Part shown: positions 32,419 to 38,931 of the stretch, piece by piece
Numbering within the stretch: the first letter of the stretch is position 1
How the letters are laid out: each line of letters begins with the position of its first letter
Source: Pararhodobacter sp.
GTDB lineage: Bacteria > Pseudomonadota > Alphaproteobacteria > Rhodobacterales > Rhodobacteraceae
Length of the DNA stretch: 38,931 bases
Reading direction: 5' to 3'
NCBI GenBank assembly: GCA_020832805.1
Contig: JAFIED010000199.1
Span: 1 to 38,931 of the forward strand
Translations under genes and position numbers: made by a program
The notes under the pieces: model-generated
The model's database searches: none
Told to the model about the DNA's origin: nothing
What the model saw: the letters and a program-made list of their open reading frames with translations, nothing else

Positions 32419-33501
32419 ATGAGCGCGCCGGAGGAACCGCCGGAACGGGGCCGGCACCAGGGGCAACCTGCCCAGCCGGACATGCAGTCAGCCGCGCTGG
32501 CGGCGTGGCTGGCCCGCCATGTGCGGGGCTTCACGGGGCCTTACACGGCGGAAAAGATCGCGGGTGGGCAATCGAACCCGACGTTTCGGATCATCGCGGC
32601 CTCAGGCACCTATATCCTGCGTGCCAAGCCCCTGGGCCAGACCCTGCCCAGCGCCCATGCCGTTGACCGGGAATTCCGGGTGCTGTCGGCACTGGCCGGC
32701 ACCGATGTGCCGGTGCCGGCGGTGCATGCCCTGTGCACCGACGATACCGTGATCGGCGCCATGTTCTATGTGATGGACTGCGTGCCCGGCCGTGTATTCT
32801 GGGACTCGCGCCTGCCCGATTTCACCCCCGCGCAACGCGCCGCGGTGTTCGATTCGATGAACCGTCAGATCGCCCGCATCCACATGCTGCAGCCCGAGGA
32901 GATCGGGCTGGGCGATCACGGACGCAAGGGCAATTATCTTGAACGACAGGTCTCGCGCTGGACACGGCAGTACCGGGCCGCCGCCACGGGCGAGAACGAC
33001 GCCATGGAGCGCCTGATCGAATGGCTGCCCCGCAACCTGCCGCCCGAAGGGCAGACACGGCTGGTGCATGGCGACTACCGGCTGGACAACCTGCTGATCG
33101 CCCCGGACAGGCCAGAGGTGGTGGCGGTGCTGGACTGGGAACTGTCCACGCTGGGCGATCCCATTGCCGATTTCGCCTATCACGCCATGAGCTGGCGGCT
33201 GGCGCCGGATCTGTTTCGTGGCCTGGCCGGGGTCGATCTGGCCGCGCTCGGCATTCCTGACGAACGGGCCTATCTTGATGCCTATCTGGCCCGCACCGGC
33301 TTTGCCCGCCCCGAGGCATGGGAGTTCCATCTGGTACTCAGCATGTTCCGCATCGCCGCGATCCTGCAAGGCATTGCGCGGCGCGCCATCGACGGCACGG
33401 CATCCAATGCCGACGCGGTGGAAATCGGCGCCAAGGCGATACCGATTGCCAGGATCGCCTGGTCACTGGCGCGTACCATCAACCGGGGCGATGCCGGGTA
33501 A
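32419..33501 (+). CDS. APH-type phosphotransferase (LvaA/ACAD10-11 kinase-like)
   Basis: A 360-residue aminoglycoside-phosphotransferase-fold kinase of the group linked to acyl-CoA dehydrogenases. ATP-site Lys70 (ILRAKPLG), the catalytic loop [12 protein letters not shown] with Asp219 and Asn224, and the metal site [12 protein letters not shown] with Asp239 are intact. Relatives are LvaA of levulinate catabolism, which phosphorylates a 4-hydroxyacyl-CoA, and the kinase domains of ACAD10/11. A similar hydroxyacyl-CoA substrate is therefore possible; antibiotic resistance is unlikely in this setting. GGGGAGGACAGG precedes the ATG at 32419. First gene of the plus operon. Confidence 0.87.
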   Translation: MSAPEEPPERGRHQGQPAQPDMQSAALAAWLARHVRGFTGPYTAEKIAGGQSNPTFRIIAASGTYILRAKPLGQTLPSAHAVDREFRVLSALAGTDVPVPAVHALCTDDTVIGAMFYVMDCVPGRVFWDSRLPDFTPAQRAAVFDSMNRQIARIHMLQPEEIGLGDHGRKGNYLERQVSRWTRQYRAAATGENDAMERLIEWLPRNLPPEGQTRLVHGDYRLDNLLIAPDRPEVVAVLDWELSTLGDPIADFAYHAMSWRLAPDLFRGLAGVDLAALGIPDERAYLDAYLARTGFARPEAWEFHLVLSMFRIAAILQGIARRAIDGTASNADAVEIGAKAIPIARIAWSLARTINRGDAG

Positions 33502-33554
33502 GCACTCGCAACGCCGCACACGACCAAAGAATAACGGAAAGGGACCCTATCATC

Positions 33555-34760
33555 ATGCGTGAAGCTGTCATCGTCTCCACCGCGCGCACGGCCATCGGCA
33601 AGGCCTATCGCGGTGCGTTCAACAACACCCAGGCACAGGCCCTGGGCGGGCATGCGCTGAAACACGCAGCCCAGCGCGCCGGCATCGATCCGGCCCTGAT
33701 CGAGGATGTGGTGATCGGCACGGCGATGCAGCAGGGTTCGACCGGGGGCAACATCGCCCGGCAGGCCGCGCTGAATGCCGGGTTTCCAACATCGGTCGCC
33801 GGGATGAGCATGGACCGGCAATGCGCGTCGGGCCTGATGGCGATTGCCACGGGCGCCAAGCAGATCATTGCCGATGGCATGAACGTGGTGGCCGCGGGCG
33901 GGCTTGAGTCGATCTCGCTGGTCCAGAACGAGCACTACAACCTGCACCGCGCCTTTGATCCGGCACTGCAGGAAAAGGTGCCGGCGATCTACATGTCGAT
34001 GCTGGAAACCGCCGAGACGGTGGCGGCACGTTATGGCGTCAGCCGTGCGGCGCAGGATGAATACGCCCTCGCCTCGCAGCAGCGCACGGCGCGTGCGCAG
34101 CAGGCCGGGCTGTTCGACGACGAGATCGTGCCGATGACTGCCACCATGCTGGTCACCGACAAGGCCACCGGCCAGACCAGCGAAAAGGAAGTCACCCTGA
34201 CACAGGACGAAGGCGCACGCCCCGCGACCACGCTGGCCGACCTGCAGGCGCTGAAGCCCGCCTTCAAGGGTGGCATGGTGCTGGGCGAGGGTCAGTGCGT
34301 GACCGCCGGCAATGCCAGCCAGTTGTCCGACGGGGCCGCGGCCGTCATCCTGATGGAGGCCGGCGAGGCCGCGCGGCGCGGGCTGAAACCGCTGGGCGCC
34401 TATCGTGGCATGCAGGTGGCAGGTTGCGAGCCCGACGAGATGGGCATCGGCCCGGTCTTTGCCGTGCCGAAACTGCTGGCTGCGCATGGCCTGGGCATCA
34501 ATGACATCGACCTGTGGGAACTCAACGAGGCCTTTGCCAGCCAGGTGCTGTATTGCCGCGACAAGCTGGGCATTCCGGACGAAAGGCTGAACGTGAATGG
34601 CGGCGCCATCTCGATCGGTCACCCCTATGGCATGTCGGGCGCCCGCATGACCGGGCATGTCCTGCGCGAGGGGCAGCGGCGCGGCGCGCGCTGGGCCGTG
34701 GTCACCATGTGCGTGGGTGGTGGCATGGGCGCGGCCGGCCTGTTCGAGATCTTCGCATGA
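33555..34760 (+). CDS. Acetyl-CoA C-acyltransferase (thiolase)
   Basis: A 401-residue thiolase with complete active site: nucleophile Cys90 ([10 protein letters not shown]), the NEAFA loop (324-328), His356 (SIGHPYG) and Cys386 ([11 protein letters not shown]). It would cleave a 3-oxoacyl-CoA to acetyl-CoA and a shorter acyl-CoA; with so many catabolic neighbours the degradative direction is favoured. It begins 53 bases after the kinase stop and its stop overlaps the next ATG by four bases. Confidence 0.95.
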   Translation: MREAVIVSTARTAIGKAYRGAFNNTQAQALGGHALKHAAQRAGIDPALIEDVVIGTAMQQGSTGGNIARQAALNAGFPTSVAGMSMDRQCASGLMAIATGAKQIIADGMNVVAAGGLESISLVQNEHYNLHRAFDPALQEKVPAIYMSMLETAETVAARYGVSRAAQDEYALASQQRTARAQQAGLFDDEIVPMTATMLVTDKATGQTSEKEVTLTQDEGARPATTLADLQALKPAFKGGMVLGEGQCVTAGNASQLSDGAAAVILMEAGEAARRGLKPLGAYRGMQVAGCEPDEMGIGPVFAVPKLLAAHGLGINDIDLWELNEAFASQVLYCRDKLGIPDERLNVNGGAISIGHPYGMSGARMTGHVLREGQRRGARWAVVTMCVGGGMGAAGLFEIFA

Positions 34761-35554
34761 GTGACCGGGCCGATACCGCCAGCGGCCTGTTCAGCCTTGC
34801 CGGACAGGTCGCGGTGATCACCGGTTCGTCGCGCGGGATCGGCCGCGCGATTGCCGAGCGGATGGCGGATCAGGGGGCACGGGTTGTGATTTCCTCGCGC
34901 AAGGCCGATGCCTGCGCCGCTGTTGCCCAGGCGATCAACGCGCGTCACGGGGCGGGGCGGGCCATCGCCCTGCCCGCCAACCTGTCGGACAAGGACAGTC
35001 TGCAACGGCTGATCGACGAGACGCTGGCCACCTGGGGCCGTATCGACACGCTGGTCTGCAATGCCGCCAGCAACCCCTATTACGGGCCGATGGCCGGCAT
35101 GACCGACGCGGCCTTTCGCAAGATCCTGGACAACAATGTGCTGGCCAACCACTGGCTGATATCGATGGTCACGCCCCATATGCGCGCGCAGCGCGACGGG
35201 TCGATCATCATCGTGTCATCCATTGGCGGGCTGAAAGGGTCGGCGGTGATCGGCGGCTACAACATTTCCAAGGCCGCCGACATGCAGCTGGCGCGCAACA
35301 TGGCCGTCGAACTGGGGCCGGACAACATCAGGGTCAACTGCATCGCGCCGGGCCTGATCCGTACCGATTTTGCCCGCGCGCTGTGGGAGAACCCCGAGAC
35401 CCTGGCCCAGTACGAGGCGCAATCGGCCCTGAAACGCATCGGCGAGCCTGACGAGATTGCCGGCGCGGCGATTTTCCTGGCGGCGCCCGCAGGCCGGTTC
35501 ACCACCGGCCAGACCATCGTCTGCGACGGCGGCAGCACCATAACGGGGGGCTGA
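34757..35554 (+). CDS. Short-chain dehydrogenase/reductase (SDR 1)
   Basis: A 265-residue classical SDR. Cofactor motif TGSSRGIG (22-29), NAAS (102-105), catalytic Ser155 and YNISK (Tyr168, Lys172) are all present, and the C-terminus [15 protein letters not shown] is usual. The arginine in TGSSRGIG and SSRKA after the second strand fit NADP(H) use, although this is only suggestive. In DHRS4/AtuB-like fashion it may oxidise or reduce an alcohol/carbonyl in the pathway. Starts inside the thiolase stop; the second SDR follows after one base. Confidence 0.92.
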   Translation: MSDRADTASGLFSLAGQVAVITGSSRGIGRAIAERMADQGARVVISSRKADACAAVAQAINARHGAGRAIALPANLSDKDSLQRLIDETLATWGRIDTLVCNAASNPYYGPMAGMTDAAFRKILDNNVLANHWLISMVTPHMRAQRDGSIIIVSSIGGLKGSAVIGGYNISKAADMQLARNMAVELGPDNIRVNCIAPGLIRTDFARALWENPETLAQYEAQSALKRIGEPDEIAGAAIFLAAPAGRFTTGQTIVCDGGSTITGG

Positions 35555-35555
35555 A

Positions 35556-36344
35556 ATGGAGATCGCAGGCATAACCGCGGTTGTCACCGGCGGCGCCAGC
35601 GGCATCGGCAAGGCGCTGTGCACGGCGCTGGCCGAGGCCGGCGCGGGCTGCGTGGTCGTGGCCGATCTGGATGGCGCGGGGGCGGCGCGGGTTGCCGGGG
35701 ACATAGGCGGCGTGGCAATGGCCTGCGATGTGGCCGACCCCCGCGCGCTTGCCACGCTGATAGACCGGGTGGAAAGGGACCACGGGCCGATTGACCTGTT
35801 CTGCTCGAACGCCGGTATCGCCACGGGCTTTGATGCCAGCTTTGCCAATGCCGCCGGCGCCGATGATGCGCAGTGGCAGCGCGCCTGGGATATCAACGTG
35901 ATGGCCCATATCCGCGCCGCGCGCCAGCTGGTGCCGCTGATGCGCGCGCGGGGGGGTGGATATTTCCTGAATACCATCTCGGCCGCGGGCCTGCTGTCAC
36001 AGATCGGCAGCGCAATCTATTCAACCACCAAACATGCCGCCCTGGGCTTTGCCGAAAACCTGGCGATCACTCATTTCGACGATGGTATCCGCGTGTCGAT
36101 CCTGTGCCCGCAGGGGGTTGAGACACCGATGCTGCAGGCACTGCCGAAGGGGCCGCAGGCCGGCGACGGCGTACTGACGGCCGAGGCCGTTGCCCGGGCG
36201 GCGCTTGAGGGCGTGATGCAGGAGCGCTTTCTTGTCCTGCCCCACGCCGAAGTGGCCGCCTATGCGCAGAAAAAGGCGCAGGACCATGACCGGTGGATAG
36301 CAGGCATGGTCCGGCTGCAACGAAAGCAGACTGCGATGCGGTGA
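35556..36344 (+). CDS. Short-chain dehydrogenase/reductase (SDR 2)
   Basis: A 262-residue classical SDR with TGGASGIG (11-18), NAG (85-87), catalytic Ser142, and YSTTK (Tyr155, Lys159). Asp37 at the end of the second strand (VVVADLDG) favours NAD(H). Compared with SDR 1 it has a longer C-terminal part with a substrate-loop ETPMLQALP and a terminal helix rich in Lys/Gln. A 3-hydroxyacyl-CoA or alcohol dehydrogenase role feeding the thiolase is plausible. One base separates it from SDR 1. Confidence 0.92.
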   Translation: MEIAGITAVVTGGASGIGKALCTALAEAGAGCVVVADLDGAGAARVAGDIGGVAMACDVADPRALATLIDRVERDHGPIDLFCSNAGIATGFDASFANAAGADDAQWQRAWDINVMAHIRAARQLVPLMRARGGGYFLNTISAAGLLSQIGSAIYSTTKHAALGFAENLAITHFDDGIRVSILCPQGVETPMLQALPKGPQAGDGVLTAEAVARAALEGVMQERFLVLPHAEVAAYAQKKAQDHDRWIAGMVRLQRKQTAMR

Positions 36345-36388
36345 TCCGGCGGAAGGGTCTGCACGGTGTGTTCAGGGAGGAGTGGACG

Positions 36389-37198
36389 ATGCACAAGCTG
36401 GACGAGAACGACCCGAACGTCATGCTGATCGGCAGCAGCCGGATGTTCTACAACGGTTTGCTGGGGAATTCCTGCCGGGTCAGGCAACTGGGTTCCTATA
36501 CGATCTATGTTGCACAGTCCGGCCCGTTCTGCCTGTCGGTCGAGGATGGCCCCTGGCAACGGCTGGCCATTGCCGCCGTGCCACCCTATGCGCGCCACCG
36601 CATCTCGGCGATGACCGACACCATCACGACGATCTGCATCGAGCCCGAAACGGTATCCGAGAACCAGCTTGCCGCCCTCTCTGCCATGATGGACCGGCGC
36701 GCGACGACAGATGCGCTGATCCGAAGGGTGCAGCAGGCCAAGCGGCATATCGCATCGGCGCAGGACTGCACCCATTTCACGACACAGGATTTCGATTCGC
36801 TTTTCCTGAACATGGTGCTTGAGGAACGCCAGATTGACGAAAGGATCGATCGCACCCTGCATCAGTTCCGCACCAAGGCCGACGATCACAACCTTTCAGC
36901 CGAGACCTGCGCCCGGTCCAGCGACCTGTCGACCTCGCGCTTCCTGCATCTTTTTCGCGACCAGACCGGGCAGCGCTTTCGCTCTTACCGGATGTGGAAA
37001 CGGGCGCGAAGGTTCATGGACTACACCAACCGCGAGTGCAACCTGACCTTTCTGGCGCTGGATCTTGGCTATCCGGACTCGACCCATTTTAGCCATTCGA
37101 TCCGGCGCATCTACGGGCTGAAACCGCGCTCGCTGCTGGAGGGGTCGCGCAATCTGACGATCTTTCCTGGCGAAAACCACCGGGGCGCCGTGCAATAG
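36389..37198 (+). CDS. AraC-family transcriptional regulator
   Basis: A 269-residue protein with a C-terminal AraC/XylS double helix-turn-helix (about 168-250). The second helix pair shows FLALDLGYPDSTHFSHSIRRIYGLKPRSLL, ending in the GLKP motif of the family. The N-terminal 150 residues are probably ligand-binding or dimerising but lack a cupin motif I can recognise. GGGAGGAG precedes the ATG at 36389; open sequence upstream overlaps SDR 2. As last gene of the plus operon it is the only regulator visible in the island and the natural candidate to sense the pathway substrate. Confidence 0.9.
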   Translation: MHKLDENDPNVMLIGSSRMFYNGLLGNSCRVRQLGSYTIYVAQSGPFCLSVEDGPWQRLAIAAVPPYARHRISAMTDTITTICIEPETVSENQLAALSAMMDRRATTDALIRRVQQAKRHIASAQDCTHFTTQDFDSLFLNMVLEERQIDERIDRTLHQFRTKADDHNLSAETCARSSDLSTSRFLHLFRDQTGQRFRSYRMWKRARRFMDYTNRECNLTFLALDLGYPDSTHFSHSIRRIYGLKPRSLLEGSRNLTIFPGENHRGAVQ

Positions 37199-37263
37199 GC
37201 GCGCGCGCCACCCCGCCGGGGCGGCTGGCGACCGGCTGGCGGCCAGGCAGCGACACGAAAAAT

Positions 37264-37293
37264 GGCGGGTCAGCCGTTGGCTGCCCGCCTTTT
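37264..37293 (+). terminator. Rho-independent terminator after the AraC gene (bidirectional)
   Basis: A stem GGCGGG-(T)-CAGCC (37264-37275) pairs with GGCTG-CCCGCC (37279-37289) around a GTT loop, with one bulged T, and is followed by TTTT. On the other strand the hairpin is followed by ATTTTTCG, so it also ends the carboxylase transcript, whose stop is 74 bases away. Confidence 0.9.
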
Positions 37294-37366
37294 CGTATCC
37301 GGGGCAACGGGGCAAGGGTTTTTAGGGCAAGACCGAACCGCCCCTGCCCTGCCACCGGGGCTTGTT

Positions 37367-38931
37367 TCAGTCTGCAAGGGTCAGCAGGGTCTGGCCCATG
37401 CTGACCTGATCGCCCGGCTTGACCAGCAGTTCGCCAACCGTCCCGCTGGCCCGCAGCATATGCGGGTGTTCCATCTTCATCGCCTCGATGGTGACAAGCT
37501 GCTGGCCGGCGACGATCTGATCGCCCGGGCTGACATGAACCGCCGTGACCTGGCCGCTCATCGAAGCCTTCAGCAGCCCGTCACCCCCCGCAACCTGCAA
37601 CGCCACCTCTGGCAGAAACGTCAGATCGCGGGCGGTATGGTCGCCACCATCCAGGGACAGGTACAGCGTTGTGCCCTGCCGGGCAAAGGCGGCACTGCCC
37701 TGCCAGGTACCGATGCGCAGGCGCAGGGCGCCCGGCCCGGTCATGTCCAGCCACAGGCGGGTCTGCACGCCATCCCTGTCCACCAGGAAGCTGCCGTCGC
37801 GTTCGGTTACCAGCGTGGCTGTCACCAGTTCGTCATCGAATTCAACCCGCAGCGGCGCCGGAAACCCGTGGCACAACGCATGTGCCTTGCCGCCCGCCGC
37901 CATGGCGCTGTCGGTCAGGCGCAGCAAGACACAGGCCAGCGCCCGTGCCTTTTGCGCGTCCTTTTCGCTCTTACCCGTGATCGCGTGGGCCTGTTCTGTC
38001 AGAAAGGCGGTGGTTGCACCGCCCCGGGCAAACACGGGGTGATCCAGCACCCGCGCCAGCATCTGCCGGTTCGTCGTCACCCCCAGCGCAGCCATATGGT
38101 TCAACCCGCCAAGCAGGCGGCGGCGCGCCTCGTCTCGGGTGGCGCCATGGGCAATGATCTTGGCGATCATCGAATCGTAATGGGGCGAGATCACCGCGCC
38201 GTCTTCCAGCGCGTGCTCGACCCGCAGGTCAGACGGCGGGCGCCATAGGGCCATGGTGCCTGCCTGCGGCATGAAGTTGCGCCCGGTGTCCTCGGCGCAC
38301 AGGCGCAGCTCGATGGCATGGCCGGCAAAGGTGACATCCGATTGCGCAATATCCAGCGGTTCACCGGCGGCGATGCGCAGTTGCAGCGCCACCAGATCCA
38401 GCCCGGTAATGGCCTCTGTCACCGGGTGCTCGACCTGCAGGCGCGTGTTCATTTCCATGAAGTAGAAATTGCCCGCATCATCCAGCAGGAATTCCAGCGT
38501 GCCGGCTCCCTCGTACCCGATGGCCTGCACCGCCGCCGTTGCCGCTGCCCCCATGCGCTGGCGCAACGCGTCTGATACCGCCGGCGAGGGGGCCTCTTCG
38601 ATCAGCTTCTGGTGCCGGCGTTGCACCGAACAGTCGCGCTCTCCCAGATGAATGGCATGGCCGTAGCGGTCGCCCAGCACCTGAATCTCGATATGGCGCG
38701 GCCGGATGATCGCCTTTTCGATCAACACGCGGTCATCGCCAAAGGCGCCGTTGGCCTCGGACCGTGCGGTGCGCAGCGCGGCGGTGAAATCCCCCTCGGC
38801 ATCAACCAGCCGCATGCCGCGCCCGCCCCCTCTTGCCTCTGCATTGATCATGACTTGAAAGCCGATGCTCCGTGCCTAGGCCAGCTAGCGTTCGTCGCTG
38901 GCATCGGCGCCGGCAAAGCCAGGCACGCAGG
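37367..38931 (-). pseudogene. Biotin-dependent acyl-CoA carboxylase alpha subunit, 5'-truncated, with two in-frame amber codons
   Basis: The frame encodes most of a biotin carboxylase (from the VPGFAGAD region on), a linker, and a C-terminal biotinyl domain with the lysine motif EAMKMEH. Good carboxylase segments include HIEIQVLGDRYGHAIHLGERDCS and MNTRLQVEHPVTE. It resembles alpha subunits of methylcrotonyl- and geranyl-CoA carboxylases (LiuD, AtuF). Reading from the window edge, TAG codons occur at 38887-38885 and 38878-38876 without a frame change. The ATP-loop reads FQVMINAEARGGGRG, losing the usual Pro and Lys. From an ATG at 38851 a 494-residue fragment would be open but would lack the N-terminal domain. 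It may be a decayed gene or the damaged end of an assembly; the rest looks functional. Confidence 0.8.

Noticed and set aside
32419-33501. Aminoglycoside resistance kinase
   Set aside because: The fold is shared, but the motif pattern and the surrounding CoA-ester catabolism genes fit the LvaA/ACAD10-11 group.
37367-38851. Annotating the carboxylase as an intact 494-residue gene starting at 38851
   Set aside because: That ATG is an internal Met of the biotin carboxylase domain; homologous sequence continues upstream in the same frame past two stop codons, so the open part is a fragment.
1-38931. tRNA or rRNA genes, CRISPR arrays, insertion sequences, phage genes
   Set aside because: None was seen: no regularly spaced repeats, no transposase or integrase motifs, no cloverleaf-like segments noticed by eye. 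A tRNA scan would confirm the absence of tRNAs.

Overview
The window is GC-rich chromosomal DNA of an alphaproteobacterium, most probably a member of the Rhodobacterales (Rhodobacter/Paracoccus/Roseobacter relatives). Evidence: the block argS - SPOR protein - nagZ - scpA - scpB in one orientation; an fdsGBACD-type formate dehydrogenase operon; BioMNY biotin uptake; a free-standing corrinoid-binding protein; and two kinds of intergenic palindromic repeat, one of which (with a conserved ATACTCCGGGGGG-like core) I associate with this order. No rRNA, tRNA, phage, insertion sequence or CRISPR was seen. Genes are tightly packed and no stretch above about 260 bases lacks a gene or a regulatory feature.

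Layout. 1-8268: the tail of a small plus-strand gene, a terminator, then a minus-strand run that in transcription order reads fdsG, fdsB, fdsA, fdhD (fdsC), fdsD, bioM, bioN, bioY. This encodes a soluble molybdenum NAD-dependent formate dehydrogenase with its assembly proteins, followed by an ECF biotin importer. 8269-9128: an AT-rich divergent promoter region with two dyads, then an RluE/RsuA-type pseudouridine synthase. 9191-9268: a composite palindromic repeat. 9271-11295: a B12-binding corrinoid protein divergent from a PA0069-type radical SAM protein. 11441-18710: housekeeping genes on the minus strand (glycine-zipper lipoprotein, scpB, scpA, nagZ, SPOR protein, argS, dGTPase). 18818-20046: erpA and ygfZ, both iron-sulfur assembly genes, convergent. 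20232-21497: a class-V aminotransferase.

21710-38931 is a catabolic island. A minus-strand operon of about 9.8 kb starts at a promoter near 31580 whose spacer holds a 16-bp dyad. It encodes an AtuE-like hydratase, AtuA, a second crotonase, a DctP-Q-M TRAP transporter, a CaiB-type CoA-transferase, a third crotonase and an acyl-CoA dehydrogenase. A hotdog thioesterase lies between this operon and a divergent plus-strand operon that encodes an APH-type kinase, a thiolase, two short-chain dehydrogenases and an AraC-type regulator. A convergent biotin-dependent acyl-CoA carboxylase alpha gene closes the window; near the window end it carries two in-frame amber codons and several unusual substitutions.

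Read together, the island matches the acyclic-terpene (Atu) logic almost step by step, with changes: uptake of an acid by TRAP, activation by CoA transfer instead of a ligase, dehydrogenation, carboxylation, AtuE-type hydration, AtuA, SDR oxidation and thiolysis. It also has an LvaA/ACAD10-like kinase that could act on a hydroxyacyl-CoA. The substrate cannot be read from the sequence. I consider this island the most interesting content of the window.
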